NCBI RefSeq assembly: GCF_003814005.1
Contig: NZ_CP033898.1
Span: 2,232,001-2,296,000 of the forward strand
Length of the DNA: 64,000 nucleotides
From: Corynebacterium pseudopelargi
GTDB lineage: Bacteria > Actinomycetota > Actinomycetes > Mycobacteriales > Mycobacteriaceae
Direction: 5' to 3'
The notes under the pieces were generated by a model, which saw only the letters and a program-made list of their open reading frames with translations, had not been told where the DNA came from and searched no databases. Of the stretch, positions 1 to 9,063 are shown in pieces. Within the stretch, counting starts at the first letter, position 1. Each line of letters begins with the position of its first letter. The translations under genes were made by a program, and so were the position numbers.

Positions 1-1
1 C

Positions 2-130
2 ACCATCAACTATGTCGTGGTGGGCTTTATCTGGAAAACGCTCGTAGAAGTGCTCGTTATGCCCATTACTTATGCCGTGATTGCCTGGGTGAAAAAGCAC
101 GAGAACTACGTGCCGGCGAGCAGCAACTAA
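2..130 (+). CDS. Queuosine precursor transporter (VUT/YhhQ family), C-terminal end only
   Basis: The window opens inside this gene; only the last 42 codons and the TAA stop are present. The peptide contains two hydrophobic stretches (NYVVVGFIWKTL and VLVMPITYAVIAWV) followed by a short polar tail, which is how members of the VUT/YhhQ family end. The family imports queuine or preQ1-type bases. A tRNA-guanine transglycosylase gene lies about 10 kb away, so a queuine salvage route is plausible. Family assignment rests on a short C-terminal match by eye. Confidence 0.6.
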   Translation, partial: TINYVVVGFIWKTLVEVLVMPITYAVIAWVKKHENYVPASSN

Positions 131-137
131 AACGCCA

Positions 138-174
138 AAACCCCACCAGGGCCATTGTGGCCTAGGTGGGGTTC
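138..174. terminator. Bidirectional hairpin between the transporter and the pilus operon
   Basis: CCCCACC at 141-147 pairs with GGTGGGG at 165-171, with a further inner pairing of GGCCA and TGGCC. The hairpin has A residues before it and T residues after it, so it can end the + strand transporter transcript and the - strand pilus transcript, which converge here. Confidence 0.7.
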
Positions 175-191
175 ATCTTCTAGATATATAT

Positions 192-1451
192 CTAGGAGCG
201 CTTGCGGCGGGCGATCAAGTAGAAGCCAAGGATCATCAGCCCAGAACCAATCACCGCTGCCCAGATCACGTTGGCACCGGTGGAGGCGAGGCCGCCGCCA
301 CGGGAGCTGCTACCGGAGCTGCCGGAGCCGCTGGAGCCGGAGCCGCCGATGGTGCCATCGGAGCCATCACCGGGGACTACGGGGGTGGTTGGTGTGGTGC
401 CTGGGTCTGGCACGGGGGTGGGGATTTCGCTGCTGGTGGGTTCGCAGTTGCCGATGCGCACGCGCACGCGGTTGGTGGGAACGCCGGGGTGTTGGGCTGC
501 ATCGAATGCTGGGTAGCCCTCTGCGAGGAAGTAGCCGCGGTTTTCAATGCGGGTGCCGGGGGCGATATTGGTGCCGGTCACTTTCACCTTGAAGCTCCAG
601 GTGAGCACGGCCTCTGGGTTGCCAAGGCGCTGCTCGGCGGCTTTTTCTAGGCCTGATTTGCTCAGTTGGAAATTGACCACGTTGTTGTTCACTACGATGC
701 GGTAATCATCGGAAGTGAGGGTGGTTGTGCCGACTACGGCTTCTGAGGTGCCGTCAAGGTAGGTGAATTCGGCAGCGAGTGGGTCGGCGATCTCGGCGCG
801 GTTGATGCGGCCTTGGCGGTCGGGTGCGGGCAGCAGCGCGGAGATAGCGAACTTCACTTCGTCGCCGTGGGCGGCGCAGGTTTTGCTGGTGGCTTTGTTT
901 GCCGTGAGCGTTTGGTCTTTGGCGTTCACCTCAACGGTGTAGAGCCATTCTTTTTGGTTCTCCGGGTTGGTCATGGGCACGGTCACCACGAAGGGTGCGG
1001 CCACGCTTAAGTTTTTGCGCCCGGCGGAGGTGGGCGATTCGCTGACCAGGTAGGCGCCAAGCGGCAGATCGCTAAAGGTGGCGGCGCCGTCTTCGCCTGT
1101 GGTGGCCACGATGGGCTCACCGAGGACGTTGGTGCGCGAGCCATCGGCGTAGTAGTCGCTGATGTCGGTGCTGGCCAGTTTTTGCCAATCTTCGTTGTTG
1201 CTCAGGTCGATATCGTTAATCCGCTGGATTTGGAAGTCGATGCCTGCGATTGGGTCACGGCTGAGATCTGCGTTGGGGTTGGTGGGATCGCCGTATTGGG
1301 TGAGGGGGTCGCCGGCGGATTTGTGAATGATGAGGGTGCCGGTGCGGGAGGCGTCGATAAGCGAAGAAGGCTGCGCGGAAGCAACGCTCATGCCCATGAG
1401 GGCGAGGAGACCGGCGGCGATCATCGCGAAGAGCTTGGTGAGGGTGCGCAA
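192..1451 (-). CDS. Minor/base pilin, isopeptide-type, LASTG anchor
   Basis: A 419-residue secreted cell-wall protein, last gene of the pilus operon. It has a signal peptide (residues 1-26, cut after ASA), an SpaA/Cna-B-like body, a Ser/Gly-rich linker and a C-terminal sorting signal LASTG followed by a hydrophobic helix and the charged tail RRKRS. It has no clear YPK-type pilin motif, so it more likely decorates or anchors the fibre than forms the shaft. The start lies 3 bases after the sortase stop, so the two are probably co-translated. Which minor pilin class it belongs to (base or side) cannot be settled from sequence alone. Confidence 0.8.
   Translation of the reverse strand: MRTLTKLFAMIAAGLLALMGMSVASAQPSSLIDASRTGTLIIHKSAGDPLTQYGDPTNPNADLSRDPIAGIDFQIQRINDIDLSNNEDWQKLASTDISDYYADGSRTNVLGEPIVATTGEDGAATFSDLPLGAYLVSESPTSAGRKNLSVAAPFVVTVPMTNPENQKEWLYTVEVNAKDQTLTANKATSKTCAAHGDEVKFAISALLPAPDRQGRINRAEIADPLAAEFTYLDGTSEAVVGTTTLTSDDYRIVVNNNVVNFQLSKSGLEKAAEQRLGNPEAVLTWSFKVKVTGTNIAPGTRIENRGYFLAEGYPAFDAAQHPGVPTNRVRVRIGNCEPTSSEIPTPVPDPGTTPTTPVVPGDGSDGTIGGSGSSGSGSSGSSSRGGGLASTGANVIWAAVIGSGLMILGFYLIARRKRS
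1350..1362 (-). repeat. Dispersed 13-bp word GCTTNTCGACGCC (first of 15 exact copies)
   Basis: Exact copies on + : 2419, 9081, 16030, 26113, 37441, 50464, 62246. Exact copies on - (start on +): 1350, 15448, 18677, 25299, 30713, 35831, 55558, 60480. One-mismatch copies include 14086, 16735, 20801, 21725, 30830, 44626, 56592 and 62930. Most lie inside genes, often as codons for L-x-D-A; some are intergenic. No strand preference. Confidence 0.85.
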
Positions 1452-1454
1452 GGT

Positions 1455-2357
1455 TTACTCCACCTCTTCTTGGGCTTTGGAGCGTTTGATGCCGCGCACC
1501 GTCCATGCAATGCCGGCGATCAGCACTGCGAGGGACAAGATGAGCGCGAGGATCATCCACCACTGCCAGGGGTTATGTTTCTGGTTGAGGATTTCGCGTG
1601 CTTCTTCATCGTCGATGGGCACGCGGTGTGCGGTGAGCACAAGGCGGTGCGAGTTCACGCCATAGGGGGTACAGGTAATGAGCGTGACCAGGTCTTCGCC
1701 TTCAACCGGGCGCAAGTTATTGGTTTCGGTGGGCAGCACCACGCGGCGCTCGCCAATCTCGTACTTCATTACGCGGCCAGCCACATACACGGTGAAGCTA
1801 TCGCCCTTGTCTAGGTCGACTAGGCGGTCCCACAGTGTTGCGTTGGGCAGGCCGGTGTGGCCGGTGAGTACCGAGTGGCTGCCTTCGCCACCAACGGGCA
1901 GGGAGGAGCCGTAGAGGTGTCCGATGCCTTTACCCAGCGTCTTTTCGTCGGTGCCGTGGTAAATGGGCAAGTCGGAGTCAATCTTGGGGATGATAATGCG
2001 CCCCATTACATCGTCAAGATCGAGTTCCTTGAGGTACTCCTGGTATTCGAGGTTCGATTCATCCACACGCGCAAGCCAGGGGTCCAGCACCGGCCCTTGG
2101 GCGTGGTTGCGGTTCCACTCTTCTGCGGAGGCCAGCGAAGCTGCTCGCTCTTCCTCGGTGGTTTCATCGTTAATGCGCGAGGTGTAGGCCTCGGCCTGCT
2201 TCGTCTGCGTCACGTTCCGAACCCACGTGCCCATCACGGGGTACATCACGATGGCAAAGCCGATGAGCACAATGATCAGCGGCATGATGCGCTGAAGCAT
2301 GGAGCGCTCATTGGTGTGCTTGCCACCTTCGTGGCGTTCAAGCGACGCAGTTGTCAC
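1455..2357 (-). CDS. srtC: Class C sortase (pilin polymerase)
   Basis: A 300-residue membrane transpeptidase that joins pilin subunits. It carries an N-terminal membrane helix, a catalytic His in LTGHTG, the active site TLITC followed by a downstream Arg (SHRLVLTAHR), and a second C-terminal membrane helix, the usual class C layout. A DPW motif (VLDPWLARV) resembles the lid of pilus sortases. The open frame runs upstream to 2435, but I place the start at GTG 2357, which follows a clear ribosome site (AGAGGA). It lies between the major pilin and the minor pilin in one operon. Confidence 0.9.
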   Translation of the reverse strand: MTTASLERHEGGKHTNERSMLQRIMPLIIVLIGFAIVMYPVMGTWVRNVTQTKQAEAYTSRINDETTEEERAASLASAEEWNRNHAQGPVLDPWLARVDESNLEYQEYLKELDLDDVMGRIIIPKIDSDLPIYHGTDEKTLGKGIGHLYGSSLPVGGEGSHSVLTGHTGLPNATLWDRLVDLDKGDSFTVYVAGRVMKYEIGERRVVLPTETNNLRPVEGEDLVTLITCTPYGVNSHRLVLTAHRVPIDDEEAREILNQKHNPWQWWMILALILSLAVLIAGIAWTVRGIKRSKAQEEVE

Positions 2358-2402
2358 AGTGATCCTCTTTGGATTTTGAGTTATATGAAAAAGCTTAAGT
2401 GC

Positions 2403-2441
2403 GGTGGCGGGGCGCCAAGCTTGTCGACGCCCCACGCCACC
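2403..2441 (-). terminator. Attenuator-like hairpin between major pilin and sortase genes
   Basis: GGTGGC-GGGGCG (2403-2414) pairs with CGCCCC-AC-GCCACC (2428-2441), a 12-bp stem with a two-base bulge. On the minus strand a short T run (CTTTTTC) follows about 10 bases later. It probably ends part of the transcription so that more major pilin than sortase mRNA is made. It contains one exact copy of the 13-bp word GCTTNTCGACGCC in its loop and right arm. Confidence 0.5.
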
Positions 2442-2478
2442 AATTCAGGCCACACTCAAAGGAGTGCTGAGAACTTCA

Positions 2479-3996
2479 TTAGGCCTTGTTCTCGCGGCGG
2501 TTGTTACGCACCATGTACAGTGCGCCACCAGCCATGATCAGGCCACCGATGATCAGCAGCATGGTCACACCGGTACCACCGGTAAGCGGAAGCTGGAAGC
2601 CACCGTTGTTCTTGACGTTCTTAACCGTCTTGGAGGTCAAAGCAACGTTGTCGGCACTGTCACGCAAAACCTCGAAGTAGTAGGGCTCAGCCAGCAGAGC
2701 GTAGCCTTCAGCAGCCTGGGTCTCCACGAGGCAGTAGCCGGAGGGATTGGTGGGGTTCTTCTCACCATTTACCCAGTCGTTGACGTGCAGGGACTTGATG
2801 GTGACTTTGCCCTCGCCGCCGGTGGTGATGTCCCGCTTCACGGGCTCGCCGACGAGCGAATCCTTATCATCGCAACGATAAAGATCGAATTTCACACCGC
2901 TTAGTTTGGCCTCGTCGTCACCAACCTTGGTTACCTCAACGTTGCCGTAGTAAGTCTCTGGAGACTCTTCGTCCGGAGTTACGTTAGGATCGGTGGGATC
3001 CTCTGGGTCGGGATCCGGAGCTTCAGAGTCCTTACCCTTTGCGTTGATCATTGCGCGGTTCTTGATCGGGCCAAGCTCGGTCTGGCTGTCAGGATCAGCA
3101 ACCGTGAATTCGAACTGAGCCTGTACCTTGCGGGCTTCGCCACTAAGCTTGTCGAGCTTAGCCAAACCCTGGGGGGTGAATACGACCTTTGCCTGGCCCG
3201 GTGTCTCGATGTTCAGGTTATAGTCTACGCCGTCGACTACCTCAATATCATCACCGATCGTTACCCGAGTAGCCCTCGGATCCGACAGGCGATCGGAAGG
3301 ATAGAGGTCGGTAAGCTCAACCTTTTCCAGCTCGGTCGCAGACGGAAGCTTACCATCTACGGTGTACTGAATCTTGCTACCGTTGGTAGTCGCGTCGTTG
3401 TCATTCACGGTCTTCGAAATGACATTTTCCTGCTTCTTGTTCTTGGGGTAGACATGAACGTCGTAGAGCCAAGCATTCTTTGCCTTGGGATCAGTGATCG
3501 GAAGGGTCACATAGAAAGCGTTAGCATCTGCTGCTGATTCGTAACCGGAAGGTGCAGAGGTTTCTTCCACCTTGTACAGACCGATCGATAGACCGTCGAA
3601 ATCGGCGACGCCACTGCTATTAGTGGTCTTCGTTACACCTGGTTGCGTGAGATTTGCGTCTTCTTCTCCGCGCTGAATTCGCGCTGCCTTCTCCCAACCA
3701 TCATTGGTCTTCAAATCGACGCCATCGACCTTGGTCACCTTGAATACAGCACCAGGAAGTGGTTCGCCAAGGTTACCCGTATCATCAATCTTCGATCCGT
3801 CCCCCTGGGCTACCCCTTGGTTGTTGGCAAACTTGTGAATATGCAGGTTACCGGATTCGTTGGTGATTCCGGTGGGGTTAGCGGTCTGCTGTGCGTATGC
3901 AGGAGCAGGTGCGAGGGTCACGGAAGCGCCAGCGCCGGTAACAGCGATTGCGCCTGCAGCCAGGGCTGCTGCCCAGCGGTGCTTGAGAGTAGTCAT
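2479..3996 (-). CDS. Major pilin (SpaA-type, LPLTG)
   Basis: A 505-residue pilus shaft protein. It shows a signal peptide ending in AYAQQ, an N-terminal pilin domain, the pilin motif VHVYPKN whose Lys is the sortase C acceptor in this family, an acidic Asp/Pro linker, a Cna-B domain (GNVEVTKVGDDEAKLSG) with an E-box (YCLVETQAAEGY), and the sorting signal LPLTG, hydrophobic helix and RENKA tail. The start at 3996 follows AGAGGA; the longer frame to 4050 lacks a ribosome site. It is flanked by hairpins on both sides, consistent with separate control of the level of the main subunit. Confidence 0.92.
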   Translation of the reverse strand: MTTLKHRWAAALAAGAIAVTGAGASVTLAPAPAYAQQTANPTGITNESGNLHIHKFANNQGVAQGDGSKIDDTGNLGEPLPGAVFKVTKVDGVDLKTNDGWEKAARIQRGEEDANLTQPGVTKTTNSSGVADFDGLSIGLYKVEETSAPSGYESAADANAFYVTLPITDPKAKNAWLYDVHVYPKNKKQENVISKTVNDNDATTNGSKIQYTVDGKLPSATELEKVELTDLYPSDRLSDPRATRVTIGDDIEVVDGVDYNLNIETPGQAKVVFTPQGLAKLDKLSGEARKVQAQFEFTVADPDSQTELGPIKNRAMINAKGKDSEAPDPDPEDPTDPNVTPDEESPETYYGNVEVTKVGDDEAKLSGVKFDLYRCDDKDSLVGEPVKRDITTGGEGKVTIKSLHVNDWVNGEKNPTNPSGYCLVETQAAEGYALLAEPYYFEVLRDSADNVALTSKTVKNVKNNGGFQLPLTGGTGVTMLLIIGGLIMAGGALYMVRNNRRENKA

Positions 3997-4100
3997 ATAA
4001 ATCCTCTTCTGAGTTTTGAGGTTGTGGTTGAACTTCAGTGGCAAAGTCATTTGCCAGGGTTCTCAAGGCAAATGCCTTTGAGAGGTTGCCACGGGTGATG

Positions 4101-4161
4101 CGATTGTGAGTAAGTTCGCGCCCGCGAGCACGTCGGTGCGTTTTACTTACTCGCTATTGCA
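4101..4161 (-). promoter_or_regulatory. Long imperfect inverted repeat between tip and major pilin genes
   Basis: Left arm 4101-4116 (GCGATTGTGAGTAAGT) pairs with right arm 4146-4161 (ACTTACTCGCTATTGC) at 13 of 16 positions, plus G-T pairs. Inside is a small GCAC/GTGC hairpin. The 238-bp gap (3997-4234) has no gene. The structure could be a partial terminator, an mRNA processing site or an operator; there is no T run directly after it. Confidence 0.4.
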
Positions 4162-4234
4162 CCGGGGTCGATCCTGGATCATTGCTGCTCCTTCGTTTGG
4201 GTTTGCTTCGGACTATTGAGTTGTTGATCTTGCG

Positions 4235-7084
4235 TTATGCGCGGCGTCGGTAGGCCCAGAAGGCACCTGCCATGGCGATCAGTCCGCCGAGGATGAGGTA
4301 CTGGGTGGGACCTTTAGCGCCAGCATCGGGCAACACGCCTACTGCGACTGGGAGCTTGAACACCCAAGCGTCGTTTTCGGCACTTACAGGCTTAACCGTT
4401 CCGCCCTGGCCTTCCGGCAGAGCGTAGGAGGCGAGGATGATGCCGCGGTCACCGTGGTATTCACCTTCATCCGGGACGATGGGAGCCTGAGCATTCCAAC
4501 GGCACTTCAGGGTCTGATCCTTAGCCAGTGGCTTGTTCGGGGTGATGACCTTGGTCTGGTTATCGTCACGAACCGAAGCACCTTCACAGGTCAAACCGGT
4601 CATGTTGATCGGGCCTTGCTTCGCGCCGGAATCCTTGTCGAGGTTGTAATCGTCCAAGCGGATCTCGGTCAGCGGAGTGGTGCCGGTGTTCTTGACCTGG
4701 TACTCGATGGTGACCTGGTTGGTGCCACCCATGATCGAGGTGGCCTCTTCCTTGGTGTTGGCATCGGCGTTGTTGATGAGCTTCTTCAGCTCAACACCGG
4801 GGACAGTAGCGCTGACGCAGGCATCAGACTGCTGCTTAGCCTCTTTTGCGCCCTCAAACTCAACGTGGTTGAACAGACCCTTGGAGTTATTGCCACTCTC
4901 GCAGGTCAGTTGATCCTTGTTGACGCTGCCGGGCTGGTTTACCCGGTAGGTAACAACGATCTTTGCCGTCCGAGTCTCATTGACGTTGACGTCATTGGTC
5001 TTTGCAGGGTCAAGCTTCCAGCTATCGCCAGTCTTAGCGAGTTGGGTGCCACTCTGTACGAGAGGGTTCTGCCCATCGGGGAGAGCCTCAACGTTGGTCA
5101 CGCTCATGCCGTTAGGTGCGGCCGGCTTCTCAATAATGGCTGGAACCTTGCCAGCACCAGTGCCCTTATTTTCGGCAGACACGAGGTACTCAACCTTGAA
5201 GGTCTGGTTTGCTTCGCCAGTGATCACGCGAGGTACAGCATCACCGAAAGGCTTCTTGGTCAGGGTGAAGTCTGGTTTGCCCTCGTAGTTCTGCACGGTG
5301 CAGGTGACGCGGTGCTGTGTTCCGACACCAGACAAGGAGAAGGAGTTTTCTTCCTTCTTGCTAGTTACGACGATGCCAGAACCGGAGCCATAGGAAACCG
5401 GGACATCGCTACCGTTTTTACTCTTAGCAGTACACTTCGCAAGTGTCTTCTGACCGTTTACCGACTGCTCATAGAGCTTGTAGCCATCCCGCTGGGTCTC
5501 TTTAAGAGTCATGGAACCAACGCCACTATCGGTCGGGTAGTGGAAGGTGGCCTTACCCTGGTCATCGGTGGCGATGGTGTAATTGTTTTGCACATTTGGG
5601 CCATTGAGAGCCTTGTCTGCAACGAATTCAAAACCATTCACGCTTTTTCCGGACTGGACCTTGCCAGTGCTGTCGACGATCTCCTTTTGCAGGTTCACGG
5701 TTCCCCAACAGCCAGAGGTTAGCGCATCGATCTTGGACTCCAGATTGGACAGGTCCGAAGTAGTGGTGTCATAACTATCGGCCCAACTCTGAACGAACTT
5801 AGGACCGTTAAGGGCTCGCATCGTGTAGAGCGGTCCCATGTAAATCCCCGTCACGGCGCGGTAGACGGCACGTCCCTTACCTGTTTTTTCATCAGGCCCA
5901 ATCCTTGTCGAGAGGCCGATGGTCTCAAGCTTTCTTTCTGCCTGGTTGTGCCACATCCATGAAGGGTAGTAGCCATCTCTGCTTTCGAAATCGGTCTGAA
6001 GCTTTTCGTTTTGCGTTGACTTCCGCAGGTAGGAAGGGATGGGATCGCTATCGGCATACCACCAGTTAATCCAGGGGGCAAAGGTTGGTCGATTCACCAG
6101 ATTCAAAACCGCAACCTCTTCACGGCCTACGACGCCAATACCAAAGATGGCGGTGCCAGCATTTTTGAGTTTAGCTGCCTGTTCAGTGACGTTAAGAAGA
6201 TCTCGGTCCGTCGTGAAACCGTATCGACCTACCTGGGGATCAGATGTACTACTATTCGCCAAACCATCGGTCACGATGATGACGGCGTCGTAGCCACCCC
6301 TAGAAGCGAGTTCGAGCGCACCAGCGATATTTGAGCCGTCGTTGTTAGGCTCGGTACTTTTAACCCACTGCATGTTGCTTACGGCATTCTTGGCCTGCGC
6401 AACATTAGATGGTGTCAGCTCCGTTTTAGCCAGATTCTGCCTTGCAGTCGCATTGAAACTAATGATTCCCAATTGCGAACCGGTACCCACAAGGTTATCT
6501 ATGGCGCGGTAAGCTGCGGCCTTAGCATTTTCCTTATAGGGCTCGGTGGAGCTCGAATTATCCATGATCAAAGCGATGCTTGCACCGCAGGTGTAACGGG
6601 GATCAATCGAGGGGTTCACCGCTCGTGCCGAACGGCGCCTATTCTGTCCCGCCAACTGAACCATGATCTCGTTGCTGTAGGGACCATCGATCTCAACGCT
6701 AAAGGCGTCTTCCTCAGACTCCTCTTCCTCAGATTCCTCTTCCTTTTTAGGCTCGGGATCTTCGGTAGGTTCCTCAGATTCGCTGGTGACAACCTCGGGG
6801 GTTTCACTCTCTACTGGCTCGTCTGCCTCGGCAGGAGCTTCAGGCTGCGCCGAGGGTTGATCCTCAACCTCATCGGCCACAGCCTGTTCAGCAGCATCGC
6901 GAGTGGCGTCGCTTGGAGCATCCGCCGCGCTTTCCTCACTAGTCGCCTCAGTTTCCTGCGCATGCGCAGGAGCCGGATCGATCCAGGAGATAGTTGAAAT
7001 GGCGATGGCGAGCGCAGCAAGTAGTGCGAGCACCATTTTTGCGGCGCCCAGCACCTTGCGTGCGGGTTCAGTGTTTTCGTGCAA
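4235..7084 (-). CDS. Pilus tip adhesin with vWA domain, LPDAG anchor
   Basis: A large secreted adhesin, about 949 residues, first gene of the pilus operon. Order: signal/membrane segment ending in AHAQ, a Glu/Pro/Ala-rich stalk, a von Willebrand A domain with the metal site DNSSS and a downstream VTDG, beta-rich repeats, and the sorting signal LPDAG, hydrophobic helix and YRRRA tail. LPDAG is a variant of LPxTG. The frame extends to a TTG at 7132; I prefer the TTG at 7084, which has AGAAGG seven bases upstream. It probably binds host or surface ligands and caps the fibre. Confidence 0.85.
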   Translation of the reverse strand: MHENTEPARKVLGAAKMVLALLAALAIAISTISWIDPAPAHAQETEATSEESAADAPSDATRDAAEQAVADEVEDQPSAQPEAPAEADEPVESETPEVVTSESEEPTEDPEPKKEEESEEEESEEDAFSVEIDGPYSNEIMVQLAGQNRRRSARAVNPSIDPRYTCGASIALIMDNSSSTEPYKENAKAAAYRAIDNLVGTGSQLGIISFNATARQNLAKTELTPSNVAQAKNAVSNMQWVKSTEPNNDGSNIAGALELASRGGYDAVIIVTDGLANSSTSDPQVGRYGFTTDRDLLNVTEQAAKLKNAGTAIFGIGVVGREEVAVLNLVNRPTFAPWINWWYADSDPIPSYLRKSTQNEKLQTDFESRDGYYPSWMWHNQAERKLETIGLSTRIGPDEKTGKGRAVYRAVTGIYMGPLYTMRALNGPKFVQSWADSYDTTTSDLSNLESKIDALTSGCWGTVNLQKEIVDSTGKVQSGKSVNGFEFVADKALNGPNVQNNYTIATDDQGKATFHYPTDSGVGSMTLKETQRDGYKLYEQSVNGQKTLAKCTAKSKNGSDVPVSYGSGSGIVVTSKKEENSFSLSGVGTQHRVTCTVQNYEGKPDFTLTKKPFGDAVPRVITGEANQTFKVEYLVSAENKGTGAGKVPAIIEKPAAPNGMSVTNVEALPDGQNPLVQSGTQLAKTGDSWKLDPAKTNDVNVNETRTAKIVVTYRVNQPGSVNKDQLTCESGNNSKGLFNHVEFEGAKEAKQQSDACVSATVPGVELKKLINNADANTKEEATSIMGGTNQVTIEYQVKNTGTTPLTEIRLDDYNLDKDSGAKQGPINMTGLTCEGASVRDDNQTKVITPNKPLAKDQTLKCRWNAQAPIVPDEGEYHGDRGIILASYALPEGQGGTVKPVSAENDAWVFKLPVAVGVLPDAGAKGPTQYLILGGLIAMAGAFWAYRRRA

Positions 7085-7431
7085 CGAACTGCCTTCTACT
7101 TCGAGCGCGGGCGTGGGATAGCCCAACTCCAAATTTGCTAACTATCAACATTCATATCCCACAGAGGCCTCCGGGGCGTTACTCGGATTCTGGGATCATT
7201 TGCACTGATTCCCGCGCGGTTATTTTTTACGGCAATTTTTGCACTATTGTTTGTTTATACATCCACGTCATAACCTTGCGAGCCTTCCGAAAACTCCCCA
7301 TTCCAGTTTTGTTGAATTATCCCCCATCCGGGTGTAGGTGCCGGCCTGGGGCCAGCTCCCCAGCCCCTCTAGGCGTTTCCCGCAACCCTTGGCACTTAAC
7401 GCCTTACCCCTAAACGCTAGGATCAGGGCTC
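7085..7431. promoter_or_regulatory. Divergent promoter region between pilus operon and pabAB
   Basis: No gene is seen in this stretch. For pabAB a TAGGAT at 7418-7423 ends 8 bases before its ATG. For the pilus operon, candidate -10 sequences on the minus strand include TATGAAT near 7148-7154. The middle is AT-rich (about 7215-7275). No clear operator palindrome was found. Confidence 0.4.
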
Positions 7432-9063
7432 ATGTCGGTGCCTACAACCTCGCCAAAGTCCAAACCCCAAGGTCTACGCATTGTGGTGGTGGATAATGGC
7501 GATTCCTACACCCAAATCCTGGCGGCCTCCTGCCAGCGAGCCATTGGCGTTGCACCGCAGGTAGTCGATGCGGACCTGGATATTCCGATCCCCGAGGCCG
7601 ATGTTTTTGTTATCGGCCCAGGCCCTGGGCACCCCAGCCAAGTGGGGTCTTTGGCTCGTCGTATAGTGCACAGCACCACACCAGTCATTGGCATCTGCCT
7701 TGGGCATCAACTACTTGCCTACGAATACGGCGCCACCGTCGCGCCCGCCAAAAACCCGAGCCACGGTTTAGTCAGCACCGTCTCGCATTGCCAAGAAGAC
7801 GTCTTTAGCGCAGTGCCCTCGCCTTTAGAGGTCATGCGCTATCACTCCCTCGACGTCACCGACCTCCCCTCCTGCCTACTCCCCCTCGCCACCGCCGAAG
7901 ATGGCTCCAATATGGCGCTCAGGCACGCAACCAAACCGCAGTGGGGCGTGCAGTTTCATCCCGAATCCATCGGCACCCCCAACGGCGTACTACTGCTTCG
8001 CAACCTCCTCTTACACGCCCTAGAACTGCGCTCCTGGGCAAAGCAGCCCTATTTTGCGTGGCTGGAATTTGAAGGCAACACCACCATCGCGTGCGCTTCG
8101 GGCATTGGGGTGGGCGATACCCTCATCGGAGCCTGCACCTATGAGGCAACCGGTGGCAAAGACGCCGGTGCGTGGCACAAGGATCAGATCGTTGGGTTTA
8201 GGCCAGAAAAGATGGTGCAGTTTTCCGGCACCTTGCCCGAGATCCCCGGCAAAGCCACCTCCCACGGCAAGGTGCGCATCCGACATAGCCGCGAGCAATA
8301 CCGCAGCCTGGTGCGCCGCTGCCAAGAATTCATCCGCACCGGGGATTCTTATGAGCTCTGCTTAACCACCGAGGCAAGCGTTGAGGTAGAAGATCCAGAC
8401 CCGCTGGAGATGTATCTGCGCGCTCGCGGCGGGGCGATGAATGGTTTGCTCATTACCCCGGAAGTCACCTTGATTTCTGCAAGCCCCGAGCTTTTCCTGC
8501 GCTGCCGCAACGGCACCATCACCACCTTGCCCATGAAGGGCACGCGCCCCAGGGCAAGCAATGCCGAAGAAGATGCGGCGTTGCGCGAAGAGCTTCGCAC
8601 CAGCACCAAGGATCGTGCCGAAAACATGATGGTCACAGACGTGCTGCGCAATGATCTCACCCGCTCCTGCGACCCGCTCTCGGTAGAGGTCACGCGCCTG
8701 TGCGAGGTAATGAGTTATCCGCAGTGGCATCAGATGATCTCTGAGATCTCCGGCTCGCTGAACGTAGATCCGCTTGAGGCTTTGCGCCTTGCTTTTCCTG
8801 GCGGTTCCATGACGGGCGCGCCCAAGCAGCGTTCCATGGATATCTTGCGCGAGCTCGAAGGCCGCCCGCGCGGTTGGTATTCGGGCGCAATGGGCATTGT
8901 TCAAGGCGAAAACGCCACCTTTTCCATGCTCATCCGCACCGCGGTCCTTCGCGGCTCCACCCTCACCTACGGCGCCGGCGGTGCCATCACGCAACTTTCC
9001 GACCCAGACGAGGAATACGACGAGGTACTAGCCAAACTCTCCGCCCTCTACCGAATGCTCTAG
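7432..9063 (+). CDS. pabAB: Aminodeoxychorismate synthase, fused glutaminase and synthase (PabA-PabB)
   Basis: Makes 4-amino-4-deoxychorismate from chorismate and glutamine for folate. Residues about 15-200 are a class I glutamine amidotransferase, with the nucleophile Cys in GICLGHQ and the His/Glu pair in VQFHPES. Residues about 260-543 are a chorismate-binding domain with MKGTRPRA, NDLTRSCDP and PGGSMTGAPK. Both halves look intact. pabC follows with its ATG directly after the TAG, so they form one unit. The AGGATCAGGG before the ATG may serve as ribosome site, or the mRNA may be leaderless. Anthranilate synthase is less likely given the pabC neighbour. Confidence 0.9.
   Translation: MSVPTTSPKSKPQGLRIVVVDNGDSYTQILAASCQRAIGVAPQVVDADLDIPIPEADVFVIGPGPGHPSQVGSLARRIVHSTTPVIGICLGHQLLAYEYGATVAPAKNPSHGLVSTVSHCQEDVFSAVPSPLEVMRYHSLDVTDLPSCLLPLATAEDGSNMALRHATKPQWGVQFHPESIGTPNGVLLLRNLLLHALELRSWAKQPYFAWLEFEGNTTIACASGIGVGDTLIGACTYEATGGKDAGAWHKDQIVGFRPEKMVQFSGTLPEIPGKATSHGKVRIRHSREQYRSLVRRCQEFIRTGDSYELCLTTEASVEVEDPDPLEMYLRARGGAMNGLLITPEVTLISASPELFLRCRNGTITTLPMKGTRPRASNAEEDAALREELRTSTKDRAENMMVTDVLRNDLTRSCDPLSVEVTRLCEVMSYPQWHQMISEISGSLNVDPLEALRLAFPGGSMTGAPKQRSMDILRELEGRPRGWYSGAMGIVQGENATFSMLIRTAVLRGSTLTYGAGGAITQLSDPDEEYDEVLAKLSALYRML

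Noticed and set aside
4454..5722. Long + strand open frame (422 residues) inside the tip pilin gene
   Set aside because: It is antisense to a protein with clear domains and sorting signal, and itself shows no known domain.
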